A stretch of 64,000 bases of DNA from a beta proteobacterium L13 (GCA_000335715.1 AMYZ01000008.1:62001-126000), one strand, 5' to 3'; positions 9,713 through 20,362 are shown, counted from the first letter of the stretch. The notes: generated by a model from the letters alone, not told the origin. Numbers and translations are program-made.

Positions 9713-9801
9713 TAAGCTAATCGCGTTGGTTCTGAGGCGTGAGGCGCAAGCGGCTGCTGCCAAGCCCTGGCAATGCAGTTTTGGCGGCTGTTTGCGCCTG
9801 A

Positions 9802-11031
<1,230 letters not shown>

Positions 11032-11044
11032 GACCCCACCTCTG

Positions 11045-11079
11045 ACAATCCGGTCTGTTTCCCGCAGACCGGATTGTTT
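11045..11079 (+). terminator. Terminator-like hairpin after obgE
   Basis: A 13-bp perfect stem, ACAATCCGGTCTG (11045-11057) with CAGACCGGATTGT (11065-11077), loop TTTCCCG, followed by a short T stretch TTCC. It ends only a few bases before the proposed TTG start of the next gene, so it may attenuate rather than fully isolate that operon. Confidence 0.75.
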
Positions 11080-11081
11080 CC

Positions 11082-12353
11082 TTGGATTCCCTTTCCGAAT
11101 TTTTCCGCCCGGGCATGGCCCCGGACAGCCTGCCGGCGCTCTCGCGCCTGAGTGCAGCCTGGCCTTACCTGGCGGTGTTTGTCACCCTGTTTCGCGGTGG
11201 CGACGAAGAAGTGCTGATGCGCCTGTTGGTGCTGCGCGAGCTGGGTAGCCGCGCCGACTCACCGTACTGGACGCCACAAGACATTGCCCAGCGCTTTGCC
11301 TACCTGAACGACACCAAGCTTGGCACCATCCTGGGCCGCCTGCGCGAGGGCGAGCTGCTGGTATACGACAGCGACAGCGGCCACTACGCGCTAAGCGAAG
11401 GCGCCCGCGTGGCGCTGGCCGCGCTGGCCACGCTGATCGACTTTGCCGGCGACGACGTGGAGCTGGGCTATCTCACCAGCCAGGTGGCCGCCGGGCAGTC
11501 GGTAGGGCAGGTATCGGACGAAGCCATGCAGCACCTGCTGGCGCGCCTGAACGAGCTGCACGCCGAGTTTGCCGACGCGCTGGAAAGCCAGTCCGAGTTC
11601 CGCATCCGCGCCGCGCAGCACCGGCTGGAGTCGGTGTGGCGCTGGGTGGGCAAATCCACCGAGGTGATACGCAGCCTGACCCGCGACGACACGCTCACGC
11701 TGACCACGCTCAACCAGGCGCAGGCCATTGCGCTGGCGCAAAGCCGCATGCTGGCGCTGGCCGGTACTTTTGAGCGCCGTCTGGCGCAGCTGGCGGCGCA
11801 GCGCGTACACCTGGGCAGCTCCGGCCTCACCTCTACCGATATTGCCGACTGGCTGCGCCACCAGGGCGGGGCCAGGCTGGCCGCGCTGCTGGGCAATGCG
11901 CTGTCATTCGGTGTGGAGCCGGCTTTTCTCACCACCCCCGAGCTGGGTGACGTGGCCGAGTTCGAGCTGCTGGGCCGCGAAAGGTTGGCCGCGGCCAACA
12001 CGGCGCTGCCACAAGCCGCCAGCGCCGAAGCCGCCGACGCGCCCGAGATGGAGCGCCTGCTGGAAGCCGAGGCGCTGTACGACAGCCTGCTGCAGCTGGG
12101 GCTGGACGGCGCGCCGGGCGAGCAGGGCTACCCCATTGCCGACGCGGTGTTGGCCGCAAGCTACAACGAAACCGCCTACCGCCTGTCGCTGCTGTCGCTG
12201 CTGGGCGACCCGGAAAGCAGCAGCGACCAGAGCGTGATAGCGTCGCTGGCGCGCCTGCCGCTGCAGCTCGCTGGCGGCTATAGCATCATCACCCCCGATC
12301 ACCCCGAAGTCGCCTCGCTGTCCGATGCGCGGCTGATAGCGCAGAAACCCTGA
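11082..12353 (+). CDS. MksF/JetA-like kleisin subunit of an SMC-type complex
   Basis: First gene of a tight three-gene set. The N-terminus has a winged-helix-like block (residues about 65-105, YWTPQDIAQRFAYLNDTKLG then a beta hairpin), followed by long amphipathic helices, as in MukF/MksF/JetA kleisins that bridge SMC heads. 423 residues. Assignment rests mainly on gene order (kleisin, kite, ATPase) and size. Start: TTG 11082 has no visible Shine-Dalgarno; ATG 11115 is an alternative. Residues near 302 are encoded by a perfect palindrome made from two copies of the repeated GGTTGGCCGC word. The stop is two bases before the next ATG. Confidence 0.66.
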   Translation: MDSLSEFFRPGMAPDSLPALSRLSAAWPYLAVFVTLFRGGDEEVLMRLLVLRELGSRADSPYWTPQDIAQRFAYLNDTKLGTILGRLREGELLVYDSDSGHYALSEGARVALAALATLIDFAGDDVELGYLTSQVAAGQSVGQVSDEAMQHLLARLNELHAEFADALESQSEFRIRAAQHRLESVWRWVGKSTEVIRSLTRDDTLTLTTLNQAQAIALAQSRMLALAGTFERRLAQLAAQRVHLGSSGLTSTDIADWLRHQGGARLAALLGNALSFGVEPAFLTTPELGDVAEFELLGRERLAAANTALPQAASAEAADAPEMERLLEAEALYDSLLQLGLDGAPGEQGYPIADAVLAASYNETAYRLSLLSLLGDPESSSDQSVIASLARLPLQLAGGYSIITPDHPEVASLSDARLIAQKP

Positions 12354-12355
12354 GC

Positions 12356-13084
12356 ATGGAACAGCAACTGACCACCCTGATTGCGCGCCTGTTGGCGCAC
12401 CGCGTGCTGCCGCGCAGCGACGCCCTGGCGCGCCGCGCGCTGCTGGATGAAACCTTCCGCCTGGAGCTGGACCAAAGGTTGGCCGCAGCCGGCCTGCAGC
12501 TGGTAGAAAACCCCTACGCCGAGCACATCGCCGTGGCGCTGCTGCCTGCGCTCACCGAGCCGGTATTCGGCAGCGGTGAAGCCTGGCTCAACAACAACCT
12601 GGGCCTGCCGCGCGACGGCGTGGCGCTGCTGGTGATTGTGTGGGCGCTGATCATCCTGCCCAAGCGCGAACGCCAGGTATCGCGAGTGGCCGCCGGTAAC
12701 GAAGGCCAGCACGATATGTTCGGTGCGCAAAAGCCGCTGGAAACCGGCGACACCGTGTCGGTGGGCGTATCGGAAGACGCGCTCTACGCCGATTTTGGCA
12801 AGCAGCTGGGCGGGCGTACGCGCTTTAACGCCAACCTGGGCCGCCTGGTGAACCTGGGCTTCTTGCAGCGGCGTAACCGCTGGCTGGTAGAAGGCCCGCT
12901 GCTGGACGTGATGATCGACTACAGCCAGCTGGCGCCGCGCATCATCGAAGGCGCGCTGGCCGAGGTGCTGTCGCGCCGCGGCCAGCTATCGCAGCACCTC
13001 ACCGCGCAGCAGCTGCAGGACGGCCCGCCAGGGTTGGCCGCAGACAGCGCAGAAACAGACAAGCCACACGAGGAGCAAGCCTGA
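12356..13084 (+). CDS. MksE/JetB-like (kite, DUF4194-type) subunit
   Basis: 242 residues, soluble. The block around LLVIVWALIILPKRERQ followed by a winged-helix segment (GRTRFNANLGRLVNLGFLQR) fits the MukE/MksE/JetB kite fold that binds the kleisin and DNA. The C-terminus is polar and probably disordered. It starts two bases after the kleisin stop and overlaps the ATPase start by one base (TGATG), so all three proteins are probably made together. Function in chromosome organisation or plasmid defence is inferred from the family. Confidence 0.66.
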   Translation: MEQQLTTLIARLLAHRVLPRSDALARRALLDETFRLELDQRLAAAGLQLVENPYAEHIAVALLPALTEPVFGSGEAWLNNNLGLPRDGVALLVIVWALIILPKRERQVSRVAAGNEGQHDMFGAQKPLETGDTVSVGVSEDALYADFGKQLGGRTRFNANLGRLVNLGFLQRRNRWLVEGPLLDVMIDYSQLAPRIIEGALAEVLSRRGQLSQHLTAQQLQDGPPGLAADSAETDKPHEEQA

Positions 13085-15894
13085 TGTTCCAGATGAAATC
13101 GGTAGAAATGGTGCACTGGGACTTCTGGCAACGCCTCACCGTGCCGCTGGATGCGCAGATCGTCACCATCATCGGCCCCAACGGCTCCGGCAAGACCACC
13201 CTGCTGGACGCCATGCGCACGCTGCTGGCCATCAAGTGTTCCGGCAAGCGCGACTACAAGCGCTACGTGCGCAACAACCGCGAGCCGTATGCCTTTCTGA
13301 AAGGCGTGGTAGACAACCCGCGCCGCCTGCAGGGCGGCCTGTACCCCACGCCGTTCTTCCCGCTGCTGCAGCCGGAAGTCACCCTGCTGTGCCGCATCAA
13401 GAAGCAGGGCGGCGACTGGGTGCGCCACTATGCCATTTTGGAAGGCGACGTCGCGCTGGATCAGGCCATTGGCGATAGCAGCGTGCCGTGGCTGGGCGTG
13501 CAGGAATACCGCCGCCGCCTGGAGGCCGCCGGCCTCACCGCCGCCGTGGCCGAGGTGCTGGCGCTGGAGCAGGGCGACACCGACAAGCTCACCGAATACA
13601 GCCCCAAGCAGCTGCTGGACCTGGTGTTCCAGGTGTTTGGCGATAAAGACGTGCTGGCCAACTACCAGCACGCGCGCGACGAACAGAAAGCCGCCGAGGC
13701 CGAGTTGGCCGCACTGGGCCGTCAGGAAGAGGCGCTGCAAGGCCGCGTCGAGATGATGAAAAGCCGCGCCAGCCGCTACCTGGAATGGGTGGGCCTGAGC
13801 AAGCGCATCAGCCGCTTGCGCGACGAGGCGCTGCCGGTGCTGGGCCTGATCGACGGCCGCGCCGCCACCGGCAAGCTGTGGCAGGACTACCGCCGCCTGC
13901 AGGCCGATTACCTGGGCGTCAGCCGCCAGCACCGCGACACGCTGCAGCTGGTGGCTACGCTGCGCGACGCCGAAGCCGGCGCGCTGACAGCGCGTAACGC
14001 GGCAGAAACGGTGCGCAAGCAAGCGCAAGAAGCCTTCATGCAAGCGCGCGACCCCGAACGCGACATCGCCAGCCAGCTGAAAGAGCGCGACCGCCTGCAA
14101 GCGCTGGCCAGCCGCGAATACGGAGAAGACGCCGCCACGCTGGGCCACAAGTTGGCCGCACTGCGCGACGCCAACGAGCGCCTGCGCGATACGCTGAAAG
14201 CGCAAAAGATCGAACGCGACGGCTACAGCGCCGAGCTGGCCGCATTGGAAGGCGGCAAGCCGCGCGCGCCGGAAGACGTGCGCCACTTCCGCGCCGCGCT
14301 GGACGAAGCCGGCATCGGCCACCAGATGCTGGCTGACATTATCGAGGTGACCGACAGCCGCTGGCAGGGCGCGGTAGAAGCGCTGCTCAAACCTTACCGC
14401 CACGTGGTGCTGCTGCAAGACGCTGGCGACCGCCGTGCGGCCTGGCAGTTGGGTGAAAAGCTGCGTTACCGCCACTTTGTGGTACCGGAAACCGCCAGCG
14501 CACCGCGCGCGCGCAGCGGCAGCCTGCTGGAAGTGGTGCGCTTTGCCGCCGACGCGCCGGACTGGCTGTACCAGCAGATGAACCGCGTCAGCCGCGTGGC
14601 CAGCGTGGCCGACGGTGCGGCGGAAGACGGCGACTGGATCACGCCGGAAGGCTACTTCCGCGAGCGCCGTGGCGCGCGCCACATCGGCGTACCGGCGCAC
14701 GACTTTGCCTTTGGCGAAGCGGCGCGCCAGACAAGGCTGCAGGCGCTGCGCGACAGCCTGAAGGCGCTGAACGTGGCCATGCTGCGTCACGAAGAACAGC
14801 TGGTGGCCGGCACCCGCGACGCGGCGCAGCTGGCCGAGTACCTGTCCGGCATGGACGCCATCCGCCTGCTGGATAGCCGCGCCGAAGAATTTGCTGCGCT
14901 GGCGGCGCAGGCCGACAGCCTGAAGCAGGCGGTGGCCGAGGCCGGCGAAAGGTTGGCCGCAGCGCAGGCCGAGCGCGACGCCGCCGAGCAACGCTACAGC
15001 GACGCCCGCCTGGCGCACGACCGCGTGTGCCAGCGCGAACAGGACAGCCTGCAGCGCGAGCACAAGGCACAAACCGATATGGCGCAGGCCCGCCGCGCTA
15101 TCCGTCGCCATCTGGTCGAGCTGCGCGACTGCCGCAGCCACCTGCCGGCTGCCGCGCAGGATGCGGCCTTTGTGGCGCAGCTGGCCGACGAGTTCGAGTC
15201 GGCCGCCGACGTGCGCCACGAGATCAACTATCTGGAAGAAAGGTTGGCTGCAGGCGAGTGGGAGCGCGACGACGCGGTGCTGCAGCTCAAAGACAAGCTG
15301 CAGGAAGACCTGACCACCCTGACGCGCGAATGCCAGCGCCGCCAGGCCGAAGTGGAACGCGCCGCCGGCCTGACCAGCGACGCGCGCGACGCCTACCTGG
15401 GCAAGCTGCGCGCCACCGTGCGTGCCTACGGCCACAACGTGAAGCGGCTGGGCGAGCTGGCCGGTATCGGCGTGGAGGTGGAGCTGCCCACGCTGGCCAA
15501 CGATGACGCACTACTGGCGCAGGCCGGCCTGGTGCTGAAGTTCAACTTCGACCAGAAAGGCCTGATGGGCCTGAACGACGGCGAAGCGTCCGGCGGCCAG
15601 CAGGTGATGAAGTCGCTGATCATGCTGATCGGCCTGATGATGGACGAAAGCAACCCGTCCGGCTTCGTGTTCATCGACGAGCCGTTTGCCCACCTGGACA
15701 TCTTCAACATCGACCGTGTGGCCGGCTTCCTCAAAGCCACCGAGGCGCAGTACCTGATCACCACCCCCAACACGCACAACATCAATATCTTTGCGCCGTC
15801 CGGCTTGACGCTGGCCACGCGCAAGAAGCGGCCGGGCGAGCAGTGGGCACCGCCCATCCTGCAAACCCGCCGCCGTGTGGATGCGGCGTCGTAA
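13084..15894 (+). CDS. SMC/MukB-type ATPase, MksB-like
   Basis: 936 residues with the full SMC plan. Walker A IIGPNGSGKTTLLDAMRTLL is at residues 29-48. Coiled-coil arms follow, interrupted by a hinge-like block near residues 400-480 (IEVTDSRWQGAVEALLKPYR). The C-terminal head has the signature GEASGGQQVMKS and Walker B SGFVFIDEPFAHLD. Arms are much shorter than in MukB (about 1,480 residues), matching MksB or JetC size. No JetD/MksG nuclease gene is adjacent. Four copies of the repeated word, plus one near-copy, encode Leu-Ala-Ala within helices. A likely stand-alone condensin; Wadjet-like defence is the alternative. Confidence 0.8.
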   Translation: MFQMKSVEMVHWDFWQRLTVPLDAQIVTIIGPNGSGKTTLLDAMRTLLAIKCSGKRDYKRYVRNNREPYAFLKGVVDNPRRLQGGLYPTPFFPLLQPEVTLLCRIKKQGGDWVRHYAILEGDVALDQAIGDSSVPWLGVQEYRRRLEAAGLTAAVAEVLALEQGDTDKLTEYSPKQLLDLVFQVFGDKDVLANYQHARDEQKAAEAELAALGRQEEALQGRVEMMKSRASRYLEWVGLSKRISRLRDEALPVLGLIDGRAATGKLWQDYRRLQADYLGVSRQHRDTLQLVATLRDAEAGALTARNAAETVRKQAQEAFMQARDPERDIASQLKERDRLQALASREYGEDAATLGHKLAALRDANERLRDTLKAQKIERDGYSAELAALEGGKPRAPEDVRHFRAALDEAGIGHQMLADIIEVTDSRWQGAVEALLKPYRHVVLLQDAGDRRAAWQLGEKLRYRHFVVPETASAPRARSGSLLEVVRFAADAPDWLYQQMNRVSRVASVADGAAEDGDWITPEGYFRERRGARHIGVPAHDFAFGEAARQTRLQALRDSLKALNVAMLRHEEQLVAGTRDAAQLAEYLSGMDAIRLLDSRAEEFAALAAQADSLKQAVAEAGERLAAAQAERDAAEQRYSDARLAHDRVCQREQDSLQREHKAQTDMAQARRAIRRHLVELRDCRSHLPAAAQDAAFVAQLADEFESAADVRHEINYLEERLAAGEWERDDAVLQLKDKLQEDLTTLTRECQRRQAEVERAAGLTSDARDAYLGKLRATVRAYGHNVKRLGELAGIGVEVELPTLANDDALLAQAGLVLKFNFDQKGLMGLNDGEASGGQQVMKSLIMLIGLMMDESNPSGFVFIDEPFAHLDIFNIDRVAGFLKATEAQYLITTPNTHNINIFAPSGLTLATRKKRPGEQWAPPILQTRRRVDAAS

Positions 15895-15899
15895 ACCCC

Positions 15900-15926
15900 A
15901 ACCCGGCCTGGCCGGGTTTTTCTTTG
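15900..15926 (+). terminator. Rho-independent terminator of the SMC operon
   Basis: AACCCGGC, loop CTG, GCCGGGTT, then TTTCTTT. It starts five bases after the ATPase stop codon. Confidence 0.88.
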
Positions 15927-16007
15927 CGCGCATTTGATGAAAGATGATTAGACATTCATAACGCATACTAATAAAATGCCTTTCTTTTTTGACTTTGGCA
16001 TAAAACC

Positions 16008-16745
16008 ATGAAAAAGCTCGCGCTTGTCTCCCTGCTGTCCCTGGCCCTGTGCGGCCCTGCCCAGGCATTTGGCCTGAATACCCTGCTGAGTGCCGGTACC
16101 GATCTGGTGAAATCCGCCACCCTGTCCGACGCAGAAGTGCAGGCCATGGCCGCCGAATCCAGCAAGGTGCTGGACAAGCAGGCCAAAGTAGCCGCCGCTG
16201 GCAGCCCGCAAGCTAAACGTTTGGCCAAGATCGTGAGCGGCCTTAACAGCGAAGACGGCCTTAAGCTGAACTTCAAGGTGTATCTGGATAAAGAAGTGAA
16301 CGCCTTTGCCATGGCCGACGGTACCGTACGCGTGTACAGCGGCCTGCTGGACAAGATGACCGACGACGAAGTGCGCTATGTCATCGGCCATGAAATCGGC
16401 CACGTAAAACTGGGCCACAGCAAAAAAGCCATGCAGGTAGCCTACGCAGCCTCTGCCGCGCGCAAGGCGGCTGCCGGTAGCGGTAACGCCAATGTGGCGG
16501 CGTTCTCCGAGTCGGAAATGGGCGAGCTGAGCGAGCAGCTGCTGCACGCGCAGTTCTCGCAGTCGCAGGAAAGCGACGCTGACGCCTACGCGGTAGAGTT
16601 CCTGAAGCGCCATAACTACAAGCTGGACGCCGCCCCGTCCGCCCTGCGCAAGCTGGCCGCGCTGTACGGCAACGACAGCAGCCTGCTGTCCAGCCACCCG
16701 GCCGCCGGCGACCGTGCCGACAAGGTAGAAAAACTGATCAAGTAA
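16008..16745 (+). CDS. Secreted M48-family metalloprotease
   Basis: Zinc endopeptidase of the LoiP/YcaL type, probably periplasmic and involved in envelope protein quality control. The signal peptide is MKKLALVSLLSLALCGPAQA, with cleavage before FGLN. The catalytic motif HEIGHVKLGH is near residue 130, and the third zinc ligand is the Glu in SQESDADAYA. 245 residues. No lipobox is visible, unlike LoiP. Monocistronic, with its own terminator. Confidence 0.9.
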   Translation: MKKLALVSLLSLALCGPAQAFGLNTLLSAGTDLVKSATLSDAEVQAMAAESSKVLDKQAKVAAAGSPQAKRLAKIVSGLNSEDGLKLNFKVYLDKEVNAFAMADGTVRVYSGLLDKMTDDEVRYVIGHEIGHVKLGHSKKAMQVAYAASAARKAAAGSGNANVAAFSESEMGELSEQLLHAQFSQSQESDADAYAVEFLKRHNYKLDAAPSALRKLAALYGNDSSLLSSHPAAGDRADKVEKLIK

Positions 16746-16777
16746 GCCTGCCGGTACTGCCGCAGGTGCTAAACCGC

Positions 16778-16808
16778 AAGCCCTTTTGCCATGCAAAAGG
16801 GCTTTTTG
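16778..16808 (+). terminator. Rho-independent terminator
   Basis: AAGCCCTTTTGC, loop CAT, GCAAAAGGGCTT, then TTTG: a perfect 12-bp stem after the M48 protease gene. Confidence 0.9.
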
Positions 16809-16932
16809 TTGTGCGATTGCCCCACTGCATACTAGCGGGTTTGCCATGCCGCAAATGCCGATGTGCTTTGCTGTGTCACGCGTGGCCATGGGCGCTACAC
16901 TGGTGTTTCGATAAAAAAACCGAGAGCGCATC

Positions 16933-17403
16933 ATGACTAAACGACTGCTGGCCCTGGTGGCCTCCCTGGCTATGCTGGCGCCTGTGGCGCAGGCCGAAAC
17001 ACTGGTGGATGCGGCCAACCCTGCCGCCTTGTACGAGCTGGCGCGTGGCTACGGTTCGGCCGAGCTGGGCAAAAGCGAGCGCGGCAACCCGAAGATCAAG
17101 GGGCGCATGGATGGCATGGCCTATACCATTTTCTTCCTGCAGTGCGACAAGGGGGAAAAGTGCCGCGATGTACAGCTCAGCGCCGGCTGGTCAGGCTACG
17201 AGGTAAGCCAGGCACAGCTATCGGCATGGAATAGCAGCAAAAACTACAGCAAGGCGTATCTGGACGACGAAAACGATCCGATTCTGGAAATGGATATCGT
17301 GATGAGCCCGGGTATGAGCCCGGCAGCGTTCGAGCGCGCACTGGGGCTATGGAAGCAGGCACTGCGTGATTTTCGCAAAGAGGTGCTGAAAGTGCCCGAT
17401 TAA
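16933..17403 (+). CDS. Secreted YbjN-domain protein
   Basis: 156 residues with signal peptide MTKRLLALVASLAMLAPVAQA. The mature part contains the YbjN-type pattern in which a YTIFFLQCDKGEKCRDVQLS strand block is followed by alpha helices and FERALGLWKQALRDFRKEV. The fold resembles type III secretion chaperones. YbjN proteins have been tied to motility and stress in E. coli, but the secreted form here has no known role. GAGAG lies upstream of the ATG. Two cysteines in the mature part could form a disulphide. Confidence 0.75.
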   Translation: MTKRLLALVASLAMLAPVAQAETLVDAANPAALYELARGYGSAELGKSERGNPKIKGRMDGMAYTIFFLQCDKGEKCRDVQLSAGWSGYEVSQAQLSAWNSSKNYSKAYLDDENDPILEMDIVMSPGMSPAAFERALGLWKQALRDFRKEVLKVPD

Positions 17404-17500
17404 CACCGCACCGGGCTCGTGTTGGCACGCATACGCATCTTGGGCATGACAGAACCAAGCACTTGCTTGACAATATCGCACCACAAAACGGGAGGTTCCG

Positions 17501-18370
17501 ATGCGCCGATTGACATCCTTGCTGGGCAATTCACAAAAACTGGACGGCGGTGCCATGTTTGGCAACGCGCCGCGTGCGGTATGGGCCGGCTGGCTGGCGC
17601 CGGACGAGCAAAACCGCGTACCGCTGTGCTGCCGCTGCCTGCTGGTAGAGGAGGCGGATGGCCGCCGCATCTTGCTGGAAACCGGCATCGGGGCGTTTTT
17701 TGCCCCCAAGCTGCGCGAGCGTTACGGCGTGATGGAAGAAAACCACGTGCTGCTGGCGTCGCTGGCCGCGCACGGGCTAAGCCACGAGGATATCGATGTC
17801 GTGGTGCTGTCGCACCTGCATTTCGACCACGCCGGCGGGCTGTTGGCCGCATGGGATGGCGGGCCGGCGCGGCTGTTATTCCCCAATGCGCAAATCGTGG
17901 TGGGGCGCGAAGCCTGGCAGCGCGCGCTGAACCCGCACCCGCGCGACCGCGCATCGTTTGTGCCGGAGCTGGTGGCGCTGCTGGAAAGCTGTGGCCGCCT
18001 GGTGCTGGTGGATGGCGAGCTGCCACCGGCCTGCCTGCCGGCGGACTGGCGTTTTGGCGTGTCGCACGGCCATACGCCGGGCATGCTGCTGGCCGAGATC
18101 CCCATGCCGGATGGCCCGGTAGTGTTTGCTGCCGACCTGATTCCCGGCGCGCCATGGGTGCACGTGCCCATCACCATGGGTTACGACCGTTTCCCCGAGC
18201 AGCTGATAGACGAAAAGCGCAGCTTGCTGCAGCGACTGGCGGCAGCACACGGGCGCTTGTTCTTTACCCACGACCCGACCGTGGCCTGTGCGCCTGTACT
18301 TTTTGATGCCGACAAGCAGCGTTTTTCGGTAATGGCGGGGCAGGGCAGCTTGCAGCGCCAGGCCAGTTAG
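17501..18370 (+). CDS. Metallo-beta-lactamase-fold hydrolase
   Basis: 289 residues with the zinc motif HLHFDHAGG (about residue 105), a second His in GVSHGHTPG and an Asp in FAADLIPG, so a complete dinuclear site is likely. GGGAGG is eight bases before the ATG. Related proteins hydrolyse lactones, glutathione thioesters or phosphodiesters; the substrate cannot be told from sequence. The cysteine-rich stretch near residue 43 (PLCCRCLL) is unusual for a cytoplasmic hydrolase. Monocistronic. Confidence 0.85.
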   Translation: MRRLTSLLGNSQKLDGGAMFGNAPRAVWAGWLAPDEQNRVPLCCRCLLVEEADGRRILLETGIGAFFAPKLRERYGVMEENHVLLASLAAHGLSHEDIDVVVLSHLHFDHAGGLLAAWDGGPARLLFPNAQIVVGREAWQRALNPHPRDRASFVPELVALLESCGRLVLVDGELPPACLPADWRFGVSHGHTPGMLLAEIPMPDGPVVFAADLIPGAPWVHVPITMGYDRFPEQLIDEKRSLLQRLAAAHGRLFFTHDPTVACAPVLFDADKQRFSVMAGQGSLQRQAS

Positions 18371-18815
18371 ACAGCTTGCTGCCCTTGTTTGCCGTTGTGT
18401 TCTTGGCTGGCATTTTTGCAATATGCCAGTGGAAATGTGTGGCGTATGTTTAACATATTCTACGACATTTAAACGCACGTTTGCGGCACAATAAGCCACA
18501 GTTTCACCCTGGGGTTCCTGGGGGTGAAACCGTGGCTTTCTTGTTGTTGCAGCTAGCTTATTGCCTTGTTTTTTAATAATTTATGACGGGCGTGCTAAGC
18601 AGCGCTTTGGCGGTTTTGTGGCGAGGTTATCAGTGGCAGGGCTGCCATCTGGTTTGCGCCGTGTTTAATAAATTGCTCGGCTTGTGTTGCGGGCTGGCTA
18701 TAATGCCTCCCACAACAAAAGTAACAAGCCGATTGAGCGTGGCCGTTTTGTCTGCCCTGTGGCGGGCTGGCGCCACACTTGCCGAAACACTGCATTGGGA
18801 GAAGGAGACTCAGAC
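18371..18815. other. 445-base intergenic region
   Basis: It contains the terminator of the metallo-hydrolase gene (18493-18546), an AT-rich stretch, and a -10-like TATAAT (18699-18704) ahead of the symporter gene. A TTGCTC at 18673 is 20 bases away, too far for a good -35. No coding frame in it is convincing. Confidence 0.6.
18493..18546 (+). terminator. Terminator hairpin
   Basis: AAGCCACAGTTTCACCC (18493-18509) pairs with GGGTGAAACCGTGGCTT (18522-18538) with one mismatch; TCTTGTTG follows. Confidence 0.8.
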
Positions 18816-20273
18816 ATGCTTGTCTGGTTCGTCGTCATGTATCTGGCCGTTACTGTGGGTATTGGCCTGTACGCATCTACACGCGTGAAAAACGCAAAAG
18901 ATTTTGCGGCCGGTGGCCGTAGCATGCCATTCCATATCGTCGCGGCCATGGTGTTTGCTACCTGGTTTGGTTCCGAGGCGGTACTGGGCATTCCGTCTAC
19001 CTTTATCGAGGAAGGCTTCCACGGCATTGTGGAAGACCCGTTCGGCTCGTTTACCTGCCTGATGCTGGTGGGGGTGTTCTTCGCCCGCCCGCTGTACCGC
19101 ATGAACCTGCTGACCATGGGTGACTTTTTCCGCCAGCGCTACGGCAGCACGGTAGAGGTGATTACCAGTCTGGCCATCATGATGTCCTATCTGGGCTGGA
19201 TTGCCGCGCAGCTCACCGCGCTGGGTGTGGTGTTCAATGTGTTGTCCGATGGCAGCATCACCACTACGCACGGCATGCTGATCGGTGCCGGTATCGTGCT
19301 GGTGTACACGCTGTTTGGCGGTATGTGGTCGGTGGCGCTGACCGATTTCTTCCAGATGGTGGTGATCGTCGGTGGCCTCTTGTACCTGGTGTGGCTGTTC
19401 AGCGGTATGGCCGGTGGCGCCGACAAGGTCATTGCCAAAGCCGCCAGTGACGGCAAGTTCACCTTTATCACCAGTACCGAGCCGCGAGACCTGGTGGCCT
19501 TTATCGGCGCCGCTGTCACCATGATGTTCGGCTCCATTCCGCAGCAGGACGTATTCCAGCGCGTGATGTCGGCCAAGAGCGAGAAGATTGCCGTGCGCGC
19601 CACCATCGTGGGTGCCGTGTTTTACCTGACCTTCTGCCTGTTGCCGGTATTCCTGATTTACGCCGCCTCGATGATCAACCCCGAGCTGGTACAGAAATGG
19701 CTGGCGGAAGACTCGCAGATGATCCTGCCGCGCATGATTCTGGAAGAAACCCCGCTGTTCGCCCAGGTGATGTTCTTTGGCGCATTGTTGTCGGCCATCA
19801 TGTCTACTGCTTCCGGCACCCTGCTGGCGCCGTCGGTGATCTTTGTGGAAAACATCTTCAAGCACTTCAAGCCGAAGATGAGCGACCGCGAATTCCTGCT
19901 GGCTACCCGCGCGGCCATTCTGGTGTGCGCGGTGGGTACCACGCTGTTTGCGCTGTATTCCGATGCTTCCATTTACGAGATGGTGGGTAATGCTTACAAG
20001 GTCACCCTGGTAGCGGCGTTTGTGCCGCTGACCGCCGGCCTGTTCTGGAAACGTGCCACCACACAGGGTGCCATGCTGGCGATTGCATTGGGTGTGGGCA
20101 CCTGGATTCCACTGGAGCTGATGGCGACGGATGCCGACTTCTGGCCGCCGCAGCTGGCTGGTTTGCTGATGAGCGTGCTGGGGATGATCCTGGGCTCTTT
20201 GCTGCCACAGCTGGTGGCACCGCAACAGCCCAGCCGCGACCACGGCGCCCAGCCGCAAACGCAGGCGGGCTAA
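18816..20273 (+). CDS. Sodium:solute symporter (SSS family)
   Basis: Inner-membrane transporter that couples Na+ entry to uptake of a small solute. 485 residues with about 13 hydrophobic helices. The segment WFGSEAVLGIPSTFIEEG and the later IPQQDVFQRVMSAKS and MSTASGTLLAPSVIF blocks are typical of the family. ATG 18816 follows GAAGGAGA at ideal spacing; a longer frame to 18684 has no RBS and is rejected. Substrate is unknown (proline-, choline- or monocarboxylate-like). Monocistronic. Confidence 0.9.
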   Translation: MLVWFVVMYLAVTVGIGLYASTRVKNAKDFAAGGRSMPFHIVAAMVFATWFGSEAVLGIPSTFIEEGFHGIVEDPFGSFTCLMLVGVFFARPLYRMNLLTMGDFFRQRYGSTVEVITSLAIMMSYLGWIAAQLTALGVVFNVLSDGSITTTHGMLIGAGIVLVYTLFGGMWSVALTDFFQMVVIVGGLLYLVWLFSGMAGGADKVIAKAASDGKFTFITSTEPRDLVAFIGAAVTMMFGSIPQQDVFQRVMSAKSEKIAVRATIVGAVFYLTFCLLPVFLIYAASMINPELVQKWLAEDSQMILPRMILEETPLFAQVMFFGALLSAIMSTASGTLLAPSVIFVENIFKHFKPKMSDREFLLATRAAILVCAVGTTLFALYSDASIYEMVGNAYKVTLVAAFVPLTAGLFWKRATTQGAMLAIALGVGTWIPLELMATDADFWPPQLAGLLMSVLGMILGSLLPQLVAPQQPSRDHGAQPQTQAG

Positions 20274-20336
20274 AGTGCTTTGCCGGCCGCACAGCAGGGG
20301 ACCGTGCTTTGGGCTGTGCGGCCTGGCCATTGTCTT

Positions 20337-20362
20337 ACCGGGGCGTTTGCCCCGGTTTTTTT
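20337..20362 (+). terminator. Rho-independent terminator of the symporter gene
   Basis: ACCGGGGC, loop GTTT, GCCCCGGT, then six T. A second perfect inverted repeat (GGCCGCACAGC with GCTGTGCGGCC) lies just upstream at about 20284-20323. Confidence 0.92.

Noticed and set aside
12919-15435. Minus-strand frame of 838 codons opposite the SMC ATPase
   Set aside because: It is an antisense shadow of a GC-rich gene: low-complexity His/Gln/Ala/Val-rich translation, no RBS, and the plus strand has clear Walker motifs.
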